The notes under the pieces were generated by a model. The model saw nothing but the letters and a program-made list of their open reading frames with translations, searched no databases and had not been told where the DNA came from. The position numbers and the translations under genes were made by a program. A stretch of 64,000 bases of DNA from contig MHBU01000027.1 in assembly GCA_001803395.1 (NCBI GenBank), positions 59,961-123,960 of the forward strand. The letters are read 5' to 3'. The DNA is from Methylotenera sp. RIFCSPLOWO2_02_FULL_45_14. Its GTDB lineage: Bacteria; Pseudomonadota; Gammaproteobacteria; Burkholderiales; Methylophilaceae. This document shows, piece by piece, positions 44,804 through 55,449 of the stretch (positions within the stretch are counted from its first letter, which is position 1; every line of letters starts with the position of its first letter).

Positions 44804-46201
44804 TTAGTGCCATTCACGTCGTAGCTTATTCCAGAGCCATAAAGCAGTTGGCAGGCCATAAAGTACATTAATACTCAATAAAGAAATCACCATACCCCTC
44901 GCACCATAGATACGGCCAAAATACAGAATACTTGCAGTAAGAATAATTGCACCAATCACCGACAACACCATAAAAGGCTCACGTTTATGCAACCTTAAGT
45001 AATAAGCTAATGCACCAACAATATGAGAAATAGAGAAGGCAATAAGAAGCATGATCATTTCAAGGAGAGGCAAAACTCGTTCTAAAATTGATACCCCCTT
45101 AAACAGTGATAAGCAAGTAACTATAGTTACAATCGATATAAATACGAATGCAGAAGATTGCATAAAAAGCTGAAAAAAAGTTCGATCAAATTCTTTCCAA
45201 TTGCTATTAGAGACCAGCTTGGTCAGTGAGGGTGAGTTTGCTTGCATCCAGACAAATCCAACACTGGTTAAAATTGTAGCAATGGCAATACTCATACCCA
45301 TCTTTCCTGCCTCAACAGCTCCATGATAATAAAACAACACTGGTGTAAATAATTGAAAGATGAAATATCCAGAAATCCAACTGATGGCTATTCGCCATTG
45401 CATCGGCCATACTTCATGCTTCCAAGAAAAAATGTCCTTACCTTCAGCCCGATCTACTTTAACTACACTTTTAATTAAGATGGGAAAGAATCTCAATAAC
45501 CAATAACTAGATGTTGTAGAAGCAACAAGAACAGGGATTACTGCAATCCATAGCCTTGCACCCAAAACTAGTAATATCCAGCTGAGGAAACTGCTGACAA
45601 CCCCTTGAGCAAGCCTCAAGCGATTAACATTTACCACCTGCCCACTACCTTCAATCGCAGCTAAACTTGGCGTGCACAAAAGATTAAAAGCGGTGAAAAT
45701 GACTAGAAAAATCCACGGCAATTGCCATGATATTTCGCTTAAATTAGATTTCTGATGGCTAAAAAAATACAACCCTGCCGTTAAAAGTAATAGCGCCATA
45801 ATAATGGCCGCAAGTGCATACCAAAACACAGCATGATTAAGTAAGAGAAGGAATTTTTTTACATTACTTGAATCGCCCTTAATTGCGCCTAGCTTAAGCC
45901 AACTTAAACTTGCAAAGTAATGTCCTGAGAATTGTAAAATAACAAACGAAAGACCCATTTCGAAAATTATTTGTAATCCTATTACGCTGTTAAAAGTGTA
46001 AAAATACCCCTGTTCTTCTGATGTAAAAAAGTGGGCAACCAAAATCAGTGTCAGTGCACCAGCTAACATTTGCCAGCTTTTCACTAACAAAGATGCAAGT
46101 ACAGCTTTACTTATACCTGTTAGAGATAAAAATCTATTGAGTAAATCAATAATTGAAGTTCGTATTAAAAGTCTTACGCTTTGTCTAATACTTATTTTCA
46201 C
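44804..46201 (-). CDS. Polysaccharide flippase, Wzx/PST-like
   Basis: 465 residues with about twelve to fourteen membrane segments over the whole length and short loops. The pattern (GYFYTFNSVIGLQIIFEMGL near the N-terminus, GYFIFQLFTPVLFYYHGAVEAGKMGMSIAI) fits the PST/MOP exporter superfamily that flips lipid-linked oligosaccharide units. Overlaps the large LamG-membrane protein gene by four bases. No clear Wzy or Wzz is recognised in the window. Confidence 0.82.
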   Translation of the reverse strand: MKISIRQSVRLLIRTSIIDLLNRFLSLTGISKAVLASLLVKSWQMLAGALTLILVAHFFTSEEQGYFYTFNSVIGLQIIFEMGLSFVILQFSGHYFASLSWLKLGAIKGDSSNVKKFLLLLNHAVFWYALAAIIMALLLLTAGLYFFSHQKSNLSEISWQLPWIFLVIFTAFNLLCTPSLAAIEGSGQVVNVNRLRLAQGVVSSFLSWILLVLGARLWIAVIPVLVASTTSSYWLLRFFPILIKSVVKVDRAEGKDIFSWKHEVWPMQWRIAISWISGYFIFQLFTPVLFYYHGAVEAGKMGMSIAIATILTSVGFVWMQANSPSLTKLVSNSNWKEFDRTFFQLFMQSSAFVFISIVTIVTCLSLFKGVSILERVLPLLEMIMLLIAFSISHIVGALAYYLRLHKREPFMVLSVIGAIILTASILYFGRIYGARGMVISLLSINVLYGLPTALWLWNKLRREWH

Positions 46202-49071
46202 GATGTTTTCTTACCAACTTCTGCGGGGCAATGTTGTAGATTTATTCCAGAATAACGATGCATCGTAAATTCATCACCTAATATGACTTCCTGTACATCA
46301 TAAAATTGGTTTAACTCATGCAGAAACCCCTGAAGCCTCACTAGAATAGAATCACTATTTCTATTCACTAGAATCCCTCCATTTGGCTGATTGCGGCAAA
46401 TATATCTAGTGAGATAGAGCTTTCTCCGTGCTTCGGATAATGGCTGCTCTAGCAACTGGAGAGGTATAGGCAACCAGTTCCTTTCATTAAGCCTAGCATA
46501 GTCACCGGATAAAATAGGCGGCGCGGCGTCATCCCCGTAATAAACGATAGACTCGTCAGTCAGTGGTTGAATATTATCAATAAGCTGCTGCAACTCATCT
46601 GTAGCTTTTGGTAGATTAGCCGTAACATTTGAAGTAAAAGATTTGATTTGAGCTAAATTATTTACCCATTTTAAATTGAATACTGGGATCAGCACTAAAA
46701 ATAATAGGGGAATAGCGACAATTTTAATGGGCAATGAATATACTCTCTGCGGGCTCATTCGCTTGGATAGCATTACCGAAAAATAAACTGTCATCACAAT
46801 AAGTGGCAACATTGCCGTAATATTCTGAGGCACTGGTCTGCCGATATAATAGGTCGAAATTCCCCATATGCAACCTGCCATAGCCGCAAATGGTGCCACC
46901 GTGTCATCATTTGCATCGCCTCCTAGTCGAATCGCACCCATGCACAAAATTGAAATCCCCATGAACACCAAAAGCAATAAATTTCCGGGACCACTAAGTG
47001 AAAATGGTACGTATCCAAAGCCCTCCGCATATCCGATGGCATGCTCGTAAAAGCTGGATAAGTCTGGTACCACACCTAATCTCACAAAATAAAAGGTAAA
47101 CAACATTACAAGGACCGTTACTAAGCACAGAGTTGCAATCAAGCCATACTTAACTGCCAGTTCGAGACGATTATTTACGGTTGAATAGGTGAGAAGGAGG
47201 GCCACAATAACAAAGAGAAAGATTGCTGTCCCGTAAATTGCGCTTTCTGCAGACCAGATTAAGGCGAGCGACCAAACAATGGAAAGCGTTATGGCTTGTT
47301 TTATTCCGAATTTCGGTATGAAACAAGCCATAAGTACTAGCAAATAAACACAGAAGAACCTGACCACAGACGATGAAGGAAAAGGATATGGGCCAATTAA
47401 CTCCGGGTCTGCAAAAAAAAGTGACATGAAAATAATAGAAAAAGTAGCTAACCTGACAAAAATGGAAGAAGCAATACATCGTATTGCTGCTAGATAAATA
47501 CCTACAGAAACTAAGAACAATAATATCCCTTGAAAAATGTAAAATGACTGCCAAGCAGAAGTCGATGGTACTAATGAAGCCAATAGTATATTCAAAAATC
47601 CATACTGGGATGGCGTATCCCACAGTAGCCACCCTCCATTTCTGACTCCCTCAACAACCCCAACAAAGTACGCCCAATGGTATTCTGAACCTGGAATAAA
47701 GAGGCTATCTTCGCGAAAACTAATCCAAAAAAAGACATAGATTATTGATATATCTAAAAAAATCAGCGGGAGTAAACGTTTAAATTCTCGAAAAGAACCG
47801 AACTTATAATGCAAAACCTCAATAGCGGTTGATGGTTTGGAAAGGATGAAAAACACTGCTCTTAAAACAAGAAAAGCGCCAATAATGCTAATTGAAAAAT
47901 TAGCCTCTAACATCTGTCTAAAAGCATTCCAGTTTGTAAGATCTACAAGTGAGCTCCACGAAAGTGCCAATAAAATCACATAAAGTGCAAAGGCAAAAAG
48001 CCGGGTTTTGCTTTCTTTATATTTTGAAAGCGACTCTATCTTTGCAAAAGCCAGCGGACAGAAAACTAACATGGCAAGAATAAAAGTATCATAAGCGTGT
48101 ATTTTATTATGAATTGAACCCACCATAGAGATGGCGTATATCACTAATACTAAGCTTATTAGCCATTTGACCGGTCTCCACAAGAGGATATCCAACTTGT
48201 TTAAAATTACAATTGTAATTAAAATAATGGGTAGCAAAAGATGAACAAGCCATTTTGAATGCCCGATGTGCTGCAACCCATACAAGCGAATTAAAAGTAG
48301 AGCTATTGAAATTATGGCTATTATTGACCCAAACAAAATCGTCAGGTAGTAAAGTTCATTAGTTGCCGACTCAAATGGGTCTTTAAGATTCGTATAGTAA
48401 TTTTTTTGAGTTACCGAGATCAGAAATGCTGCACCACATAACAAAATTAACAACCATTGCCCAATCAATAAACTCCATGATGAAGAGCGATTACCTTTTG
48501 TTACTGAAATATCATCTATACTTCCACGAAAAATGCGAGTCGAGTCAAACCCTTCCCCTACTAAAAAACGTGTTGTTTCCATAAATATACCAGCACTTAC
48601 ATAATCCGCCACAAGATTACCATCCAAGAAGGCGTTAATATATGCGCCATTCAACGCATTAATCTCTAGAGAATACCACTGCCCAGTCTTCAGTGAAGAG
48701 GTTAATATAAGCCCCTTCAAATCGTCAGGTAATGAATAATCAGCGACAATAAGTGCAGCTGTTGATCCTGAAATTTCCATGCGCAGGCCCTGATTAGCCG
48801 GGGCTGTTTGGAACACGTTAGGATAACCTTCTGTGCTATTAGCACGAAAGCGCAATTTTAAATGAATAAATGCATTATCTGCATTCTTTATACTTCCCAA
48901 TTCGACAGATGAAGTTTCACCAAATACATACGATTGTTCATTAATCGTTTCTACATTATTGGTCGTATATTTACTGGAGCCCAGCTGAGCTGCAGTTATA
49001 TATAAAGCCAGTGAAACAATAGCAATAAATAATACGAAAAAAAGTATATTTTTATTAGTTCGAGCTATCAT
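46198..49071 (-). CDS. Large membrane protein with N-terminal LamG-like domain
   Basis: 957 residues, function unknown. One helix at about 10-28, then a concanavalin/LamG-like beta domain at about 45-195 (FIHLKLRFRANSTEG, GQWYSLEINALNGAYINAFLDGNLV, GSIDDISVTKG), then about 13-15 membrane segments (about 200-800) and a C-terminal soluble part (about 800-957) with SIVYYGDDAAPPILSG. Its size and position after other GT-C-like proteins suggest a glycan-transferring or polymerising protein whose carbohydrate-binding module faces the periplasm. This is inference; no catalytic motif was confirmed. Confidence 0.6.
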   Translation of the reverse strand: MIARTNKNILFFVLFIAIVSLALYITAAQLGSSKYTTNNVETINEQSYVFGETSSVELGSIKNADNAFIHLKLRFRANSTEGYPNVFQTAPANQGLRMEISGSTAALIVADYSLPDDLKGLILTSSLKTGQWYSLEINALNGAYINAFLDGNLVADYVSAGIFMETTRFLVGEGFDSTRIFRGSIDDISVTKGNRSSSWSLLIGQWLLILLCGAAFLISVTQKNYYTNLKDPFESATNELYYLTILFGSIIAIISIALLLIRLYGLQHIGHSKWLVHLLLPIILITIVILNKLDILLWRPVKWLISLVLVIYAISMVGSIHNKIHAYDTFILAMLVFCPLAFAKIESLSKYKESKTRLFAFALYVILLALSWSSLVDLTNWNAFRQMLEANFSISIIGAFLVLRAVFFILSKPSTAIEVLHYKFGSFREFKRLLPLIFLDISIIYVFFWISFREDSLFIPGSEYHWAYFVGVVEGVRNGGWLLWDTPSQYGFLNILLASLVPSTSAWQSFYIFQGILLFLVSVGIYLAAIRCIASSIFVRLATFSIIFMSLFFADPELIGPYPFPSSSVVRFFCVYLLVLMACFIPKFGIKQAITLSIVWSLALIWSAESAIYGTAIFLFVIVALLLTYSTVNNRLELAVKYGLIATLCLVTVLVMLFTFYFVRLGVVPDLSSFYEHAIGYAEGFGYVPFSLSGPGNLLLLVFMGISILCMGAIRLGGDANDDTVAPFAAMAGCIWGISTYYIGRPVPQNITAMLPLIVMTVYFSVMLSKRMSPQRVYSLPIKIVAIPLLFLVLIPVFNLKWVNNLAQIKSFTSNVTANLPKATDELQQLIDNIQPLTDESIVYYGDDAAPPILSGDYARLNERNWLPIPLQLLEQPLSEARRKLYLTRYICRNQPNGGILVNRNSDSILVRLQGFLHELNQFYDVQEVILGDEFTMHRYSGINLQHCPAEVGKKTS

Positions 49072-49169
49072 TAGATCCCCATCGTTAAGGCTTAGTCAAA
49101 TAACTTAACTAACACCATATTTTTAAATACTGTTAATTTCATTTAACATGAGTGCAATTTAATACATAT

Positions 49170-51068
49170 TTATATGAGTTCTTTCTTGTGCCATATCTCG
49201 AGCACTAGTCCAGGGGATAACTCACGAGAGAACTCTAAAAGATACAATCTATTTTGCACTGTCAAAATTTCAATGGCATCCTGAATATCTCGTTGCCCAA
49301 GAGGCATTCCTTGCCTGAAAAGCCTTTCGTGCACCATCCAAGTCGTTTCCGGTAATTTTAGATTAACAATAACGGCCGGAGGTGTTGTCAAAATACGTTT
49401 TGCCTCGATTCGAGCAGGCATGTCAGGCAAAAAATCAAACCAAGAAACTACAACTTTTGATTTAGGCCAACGGTTAGCAAGTAAATAAAATCCAGGGATA
49501 TTTGGAAACGTGAAAACATCATCATCTGGTCGAGAGTGCTCTTTGATAACTAGCGTAGCGCTCTCAAGCAACTCATTTGTCTCAGGTGGCAACCAAAACC
49601 CAGACAATAGTGGCAACTTTGAAGGAGTTACACTTGTCCTGACATCCGGTACCGATGTATACCACCAAACATATGGCTGTCTAAACTTTACACTTGTTAT
49701 AAATAAGATGAAGCTAAGACATATGAAAATAATAACAACTTTAACAATTCCGTAAACATTTGGCAGGCTCATTAGATATGCTAAAGCCAATGAAAAACCA
49801 AGGAAGACACTAACTTCACTAAGCCCTGCCGATGTGCCATTTCCAAATATAAGGCCTATGGCCATTACCACAGTAACCCCTAGAGTTCGATCACTAAAAC
49901 TAACGCTACCAAGTAAAAACCTATGAAAAATTAATGACAACATCAATGCGGTTATTAGTGCAGTTGAAATTACAACAATGACATAATTAGCTAACTCTCG
50001 ATTATGAGCCACAGATGAAAGATTAAAAATATCTGTACCACAGTACGAAAAGGCTACAACACTAATGAATAATATGAAAAATATCAAAATCCCATACGAA
50101 TCTTTAATACGAGAATCACCGCTACTACTATTAACTTTATATGTCGCAATTACTGTTCCGATTAAACTTAATATAAAAAGAGGCAATAAATATACTAAAA
50201 TTAATAATAATTGCCTCAGATAGTCTTTATTCACAAGACTCATCCATGAAAATAGGATATGTCCCATTGATCCCTTTGAGGCAATTGCACCAAAGAACAC
50301 CTGATCCATAAATGTTGGAAATGCGCCTACTATGTACAACCAAATTGATGTAAATATTATCGGCAATAACATCCCGAACATGTAAGACAATATGTTCCAA
50401 ATCCGAAAAACTCGACTCACACCGATAGTAGAAAAAATAACCGCAAAAATAGAAAATACTACTAGCAAGCTCCCATTACTTTGTTTGGTGAGAAAAGCTA
50501 GAGATACCATAACTCCTGCAAAAAATAATAATGGAGCAAAATATTTATTTGTGCTATTCGTCCCAATACATATATTTTCAGAATACCGAATAATCAGGTA
50601 AGTCGCTGCCAGGGCATATAATGTGAATAATTGAATGAAATCATAAGTTATGTGAGCAACACCAGACTGGTAATAAATCATTGCAGTCACTGTAGATACT
50701 GTAGATACTAAGGGAGTAAATCTTCTAATTATTATTAAATATAAGAATAATGAGAGGGTCAAAATAACGACAATACCTAGTATGCGTAATCCAATGAAAC
50801 TTTCACCAAACAATGCTTGGAAGCCCGCAATCTGCATCGGGTACAGAGGTGTTAAGAAAAGATAAAAATCACGATATGGAACCTGTCCGGAACGAATTAG
50901 ATGCGCATAAGCCGAAAACCACCCTTCAGTAATTGGAAAGTATCTGTTAAAAAATATACAATTGTAAAAGAGCATTGCAAGAAGCACAGAACATAATCCA
51001 ACCCAAAATTGGATATTTTTAAAATTTTTAAAAATGAGCAAAGAGGAATCCGATATATTTAAAAGCAA
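49170..51068 (-). CDS. GT-C-like integral membrane glycosyltransferase
   Basis: 632 residues with about 11-13 membrane segments and a short C-terminal periplasmic domain. The first large loop carries FPITEGWFSAYAHLIRSGQVPYRDFYLFLTP, with the acidic residue followed by a PxxDF-like motif typical of GT-C proteins such as ArnT and mannosyltransferases. The donor would be polyprenyl-phosphate sugar, matching GtrB in the same operon. The specific sugar is unknown. Confidence 0.7.
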   Translation of the reverse strand: MLLNISDSSLLIFKNFKNIQFWVGLCSVLLAMLFYNCIFFNRYFPITEGWFSAYAHLIRSGQVPYRDFYLFLTPLYPMQIAGFQALFGESFIGLRILGIVVILTLSLFLYLIIIRRFTPLVSTVSTVTAMIYYQSGVAHITYDFIQLFTLYALAATYLIIRYSENICIGTNSTNKYFAPLLFFAGVMVSLAFLTKQSNGSLLVVFSIFAVIFSTIGVSRVFRIWNILSYMFGMLLPIIFTSIWLYIVGAFPTFMDQVFFGAIASKGSMGHILFSWMSLVNKDYLRQLLLILVYLLPLFILSLIGTVIATYKVNSSSGDSRIKDSYGILIFFILFISVVAFSYCGTDIFNLSSVAHNRELANYVIVVISTALITALMLSLIFHRFLLGSVSFSDRTLGVTVVMAIGLIFGNGTSAGLSEVSVFLGFSLALAYLMSLPNVYGIVKVVIIFICLSFILFITSVKFRQPYVWWYTSVPDVRTSVTPSKLPLLSGFWLPPETNELLESATLVIKEHSRPDDDVFTFPNIPGFYLLANRWPKSKVVVSWFDFLPDMPARIEAKRILTTPPAVIVNLKLPETTWMVHERLFRQGMPLGQRDIQDAIEILTVQNRLYLLEFSRELSPGLVLEIWHKKELI

Positions 51069-51077
51069 TCTAATTGC

Positions 51078-53531
51078 TTAATCATCATTAAAATTTCTGT
51101 TGCTATCTCTGCACAGTGCTACAAACCCATGATTTTTATCACATACATAAAACCCAGAAGAAAGTAAATTTTTATATATCAATTCCATTCTAGAGACGTT
51201 TACAAAGTGGTCTATATATAGAGACCTCAATTTAGTTGTATTCTTCCCTGCTTGATAATAACTAAATTGCCTCTCTTTAATTTCAACTACATTTTGGTCG
51301 ACAATTACTCTATCAACATGATTTTTTGTGTAAGCATTACTTACAAGAATCACATCAACTAAGCTGTTTAGATTTGTGGATAAATCAGGAAAATTCGAAG
51401 TTAATTGCTTTCCGAGCGATAAAGACAAAGCATTATCAATAGGACTTATTACAAGATCACCTTGCTTATAAATACTCTTAAATTCCTGCAGCTTTTCAGA
51501 CAAGCCACTAGGTATTTTAAAAATATTACTTATATTATTATGTACATATTTTATATTAGAAAACTTAGTGTTCTGAAAGAAATGGGGCCAACTTAATAGC
51601 CCAATGATAAAGATTAGTATAGTTATACTGGAATAAACATTAAGCACATTCAAATGAGAATTTAAGTTCGGGGATTCTTTAATGCTGTGCTTTATTCCTG
51701 CAACGAGGAAAGCTAACATCAAGAAAATAGGCCCGATATGATTAGCAGAGCCCATCCATATAATTTTCGTTAAAAGCAATGCAGTAATAAAAGCTAATAC
51801 AATTAACTCTTTTTTAACTTCCGTACTTTTAAATTCCTTAATAAGGATGTAATAAACAACAGAAACGGATATCATAAATAAATAGACTATCAGTCCCCAA
51901 CTACTCCCAAACCCAACTCCTGAAATATAATTTAAGTAATTTACACTATTTTGACCGGCTATTCCAAATGTAAACTGGACCAACTTTGGCACTATGCTCA
52001 AAAGTATAAAAATTAAACCCAAACTAATATAAAACATTTCAGAAGTCACTATTCCAGCAATGAGAACGGCTAAAAATGTAATAACGGCGTACTCAAAGTT
52101 GTAAAATGAGATTAAACACATGCAAATTATTAGCAATACAGTGTACTTTGTGTTTTTCTTTATAGAAATGTCATTCACTGTGGCTTTATAAAACAATAAG
52201 CCCAAAATTACTGTTGGAAAATATCTGACATAATACAAAAAAGGCGCTAAGACGTTTGAAATAAAATACGTTATCAAAATTGACATAGCAAAACCTAACC
52301 AAAGTTCATTGCTTCTTTCTCCCCTACTTAATCCAAACAGTAGTAAAAAAAACACCAAAATATTGACAAGTATTATTGATAAATATATTCCGTCAAAAAT
52401 TGGTATCTTCAAAATTTTTGCTATTGTCGATGAAATAAATAATGGACCAAATCCATATTGATTAGCAAAGTAGGTTGATAGGGGTTTCGCTCCATTTATT
52501 GTATGTGCTATTGAATTGTAGTGATGAAAGTAAGCACCTTTGACAAATATTAAAACACCTAAATCTTCAACATCATCTGACTTGACAATATAATTGTTAT
52601 CGATAAATATAGAATTTAGTTCCGAATAGATTATTTTTTTAATATTTTTATTTTCAATAGGCACGCTATTTAGAATAGAAACTATAGATTTAATATTGCC
52701 TTCTGATGCAGATGCAAGTTTAACTAAGCATCCACCAAAATCAATATTATCTTTATAACTTAGATAGTCACCCAATAAACATAACGGTGTTAGATCTTTC
52801 CTATGGAGATAAAAACGAATAAAGGAGTTTTGACCTAATGAATGCAACTCATAATAAGCGCCATTAAGACCATTTCCAACGACATTCAAATAATTAATAT
52901 TCGAATTAACATTCGTCATTTCAATTTCTGTTAACTTAATATCAAAAAAATCTTTCTGGCTCGAATCAATCTTTCTGTTGTGTTCTATTACATAATTTTT
53001 CAAACTTTCATCAACATATGATTCTGAATTAATAAATTTTGCTGTTAAAATTGGTGCCATTAATGAAAAAGCAACAAGAAAAAACACAAACTTAGATTTA
53101 ATAGCAAAAGTATTTATAGAAAGTTGATTTTTATTTATTACTGCAAGTAAATATAATCCAAGATAGCCTGCTAAAACGGCACCCGAAAAAATTAACTCTC
53201 TTGCCGATCCAAGTTTAATCAGAACAAAATAACTAATTAGCGTGCAAACAATAAAAAATATGGAATTTACATTAGTAAACATTAATGAAGAAGAACTAAT
53301 GGGGAAAATATTTAATCTTCTAAGTGGCCTATAAATGGCAATCAAGCCCAAAACAGATGCGAACATTACAACTCTTGTTAGAGTATAGAAATTTACAGAA
53401 TACCCGGACTTCTCAACATGACTAGCAATAAAGCCGATGCCAAAAGTACTTAACACTGCAACAAATGCCAATGCTTCAAGTGCAGGGGTGACTAAATCAG
53501 CCCAATTTTTATTAATTTTAAAAATACGCAT
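51078..53531 (-). CDS. Large integral membrane protein, possibly GT-C
   Basis: 817 residues, about 14 or more membrane segments with a soluble domain (about 170-380) between the early and middle segments, containing YVDESLKNYVIEHNRKID and NYLNVVGNGLNGAYYELHS. Family not recognised. It is visibly the most AT-rich gene of the cluster, suggesting a separate origin. A short motif YFANQYGFGPLFISSTIA resembles the acceptor-side loop of GT-C proteins. Function assigned only by context. Confidence 0.5.
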   Translation of the reverse strand: MRIFKINKNWADLVTPALEALAFVAVLSTFGIGFIASHVEKSGYSVNFYTLTRVVMFASVLGLIAIYRPLRRLNIFPISSSSLMFTNVNSIFFIVCTLISYFVLIKLGSARELIFSGAVLAGYLGLYLLAVINKNQLSINTFAIKSKFVFFLVAFSLMAPILTAKFINSESYVDESLKNYVIEHNRKIDSSQKDFFDIKLTEIEMTNVNSNINYLNVVGNGLNGAYYELHSLGQNSFIRFYLHRKDLTPLCLLGDYLSYKDNIDFGGCLVKLASASEGNIKSIVSILNSVPIENKNIKKIIYSELNSIFIDNNYIVKSDDVEDLGVLIFVKGAYFHHYNSIAHTINGAKPLSTYFANQYGFGPLFISSTIAKILKIPIFDGIYLSIILVNILVFFLLLFGLSRGERSNELWLGFAMSILITYFISNVLAPFLYYVRYFPTVILGLLFYKATVNDISIKKNTKYTVLLIICMCLISFYNFEYAVITFLAVLIAGIVTSEMFYISLGLIFILLSIVPKLVQFTFGIAGQNSVNYLNYISGVGFGSSWGLIVYLFMISVSVVYYILIKEFKSTEVKKELIVLAFITALLLTKIIWMGSANHIGPIFLMLAFLVAGIKHSIKESPNLNSHLNVLNVYSSITILIFIIGLLSWPHFFQNTKFSNIKYVHNNISNIFKIPSGLSEKLQEFKSIYKQGDLVISPIDNALSLSLGKQLTSNFPDLSTNLNSLVDVILVSNAYTKNHVDRVIVDQNVVEIKERQFSYYQAGKNTTKLRSLYIDHFVNVSRMELIYKNLLSSGFYVCDKNHGFVALCRDSNRNFNDD

Positions 53532-53563
53532 TTACTATTACCCTGAAATATTTTGGTTAAGCT

Positions 53564-54505
53564 TTAAAAGTTAACTCTTTCTTTTTCTACAACTAACGGG
53601 CGCTTTTGAAGATATGTATGGATAGAGCCTACGTACTCACCCAAAATACCTATAAACATCAACTGAATGCCTAGCATAAAAAAAAGTCCAATAACCAATG
53701 GCGCAATTCCTAAAGGGAAGGCATCCCAATAGACCAACTTTAGTACAATAAAAACAATGGCAGTTATAAGGCTGACTAAGCCAAGGGTGAACCCGACAAA
53801 GGCGGCAATTCGTATCGGTAGCTTTGAGTGACTCACAATGCCGAGCATGGCAATGTCATACAACGTGTATAAGTTATTCTTCGTAATTCCACGCAATCGT
53901 CGTGCCTGAAGAAATGGAATAGTCTTAATCTCATACCCTAGCTCACAGATCAAACCACGCAAGAAAGGATACGGTTCGTTCAACTGCCTGAGTTGGTTGA
54001 GCACAACTTGGTCGTAAAGGCCGAACCCTGTGGAATCATTCACGACAGTTATGTCTGAAATTCCATCTAATAATCGATAGTACGACTTGCGCATGTAGTG
54101 CATTAATGCGGGCCCTTCGCTGTGTGGCTTCGTTGCCATCACAAGCTTATAGCCCTCCTCCCAATAGCGAATAAATTCTGGAATCATTTCTGGCGGATCT
54201 TGTAAGTCAGATGCTAAATAAATAGTAGCTAAGCCGCGTGATTGTAAAATTCCATAATAGGGGGAGCGTATATGTCCAAAATTTCTGGTATTCACAATCA
54301 GCTTCACTGCCGGGTCAGTTGCCGCTAACGCTTTTAGTTTTTCAACAGTGCTATCTTCAGAGTGATTATCGATAAAAATAAATTCAAAATCATATTTATC
54401 GACTGCTGCGACTGAAGCTTTAACCCTTCGGTAAAGTTCTTCAACGTTAGCTTCCTCATTAAAACAAGGTGTCACAATACTCAATAAAGGTTTTTTATTT
54501 GCCAT
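53564..54505 (-). CDS. GtrB-like polyprenyl-phosphate glycosyltransferase
   Basis: 313 residues: N-terminal GT-A domain of the DPM1/GtrB type (LSIVTPCFNEEANVEELYRRV, then the DLQDPPEMIPEF acidic motif), an interface region (RGITKNNLYTLYDIAMLGI), and two C-terminal membrane helices (about 230-295). Transfers a sugar from a nucleotide donor to undecaprenyl phosphate for later periplasmic use. Together with GtrA downstream of the ThDP gene, it forms a GtrA/GtrB pair. Overlaps the methyltransferase gene by eleven bases. Confidence 0.9.
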   Translation of the reverse strand: MANKKPLLSIVTPCFNEEANVEELYRRVKASVAAVDKYDFEFIFIDNHSEDSTVEKLKALAATDPAVKLIVNTRNFGHIRSPYYGILQSRGLATIYLASDLQDPPEMIPEFIRYWEEGYKLVMATKPHSEGPALMHYMRKSYYRLLDGISDITVVNDSTGFGLYDQVVLNQLRQLNEPYPFLRGLICELGYEIKTIPFLQARRLRGITKNNLYTLYDIAMLGIVSHSKLPIRIAAFVGFTLGLVSLITAIVFIVLKLVYWDAFPLGIAPLVIGLFFMLGIQLMFIGILGEYVGSIHTYLQKRPLVVEKERVNF

Positions 54506-55436
54506 GTGTGATTCCTTGTTTAGGCGTTGCGATTGTCAATATATTGCCGAGTTTCAGTCCTACAGTAACGTTCCAAAAACTTGGAACAGATTTCACTTTA
54601 AGTCCTAACGCCCATAATCCATGCTTAATCAAAAAACTTATTTTAAAATGATTGACTGTCTTATGTTGTTCTACCACGTCATATCCTGCCGCTTCGAGTA
54701 GCGCCTGCGTTGATTTTAGGTTATAGATCTGCGGATGTTGCAAACAAAATGCCGGCCAACGCCAGCCAAAAATTCGACGTAGCAAGGAGGACTCATCGTG
54801 CGTAACAATCAGGAGTCGTGCGCCGCTAGTCAGTTTTGTTCTGAGTTGTGTCAAAGTAGATACTGGATCAAGCAGGTGATCCATCACATGAATAATCACC
54901 ACTGCACTCACCGATGCATCAGGTACAGCACTAAAGTCCGTCATTTCATGAATAATGTGTGACTTATGCCCATGAACGACGGCCTCCAAAACAGGCTTAA
55001 CTACTCGGTTCGGTTCAAATAACCAGTACTCATCAAAGGCGCCTTCACGTACACAATGTTCGGTAAATAGACCGATGTCTGGGCCTATTTCTATAAATCC
55101 GCCCTTGAGTGGCGAAGACTGCTTTAAAAAATTAAAGTAACCGTACTGCGTATTTCTTAATGCGGCCTGAGGAACCTCGTCCATATTGGCTGGCATTTGG
55201 CCATAAAGCTTCTCAAGCTGCTCATCATTAAAAAAAGTTGGGCAATACAGTAGCCCACAACCTTCACAACACGCATATGAAAAGAGAATTTTTTCTTTAA
55301 AGAATCCATTCCAAGATTGGGTCAATTGATCTAAGTTAGAGTCTTCAGCCTTTTTCTCGGTACTCACCAAATTCTTCTTTGGTGGATTATGTCCGCAGAC
55401 TGGGCAACAACGTGATAAAAAGTTTTTTACAGCCAT
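54495..55436 (-). CDS. Class I SAM-dependent methyltransferase with N-terminal zinc-binding motif
   Basis: 313 residues. Two CxxC pairs (CCPVCG near residue 10 and CCEGCGLLYCPTF near 57) form a putative zinc ribbon, as in C-methyltransferases of deoxysugar pathways; the SAM-binding motif is GGFIEIGPDIGLFTEHC (about 115-131). Probably methylates a sugar (C- or O-methyl) in this glycan. The C-terminus overlaps the GtrB start. Confidence 0.8.
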   Translation of the reverse strand: MAVKNFLSRCCPVCGHNPPKKNLVSTEKKAEDSNLDQLTQSWNGFFKEKILFSYACCEGCGLLYCPTFFNDEQLEKLYGQMPANMDEVPQAALRNTQYGYFNFLKQSSPLKGGFIEIGPDIGLFTEHCVREGAFDEYWLFEPNRVVKPVLEAVVHGHKSHIIHEMTDFSAVPDASVSAVVIIHVMDHLLDPVSTLTQLRTKLTSGARLLIVTHDESSLLRRIFGWRWPAFCLQHPQIYNLKSTQALLEAAGYDVVEQHKTVNHFKISFLIKHGLWALGLKVKSVPSFWNVTVGLKLGNILTIATPKQGITHGK

Positions 55437-55449
55437 TTAACTGAAGACC

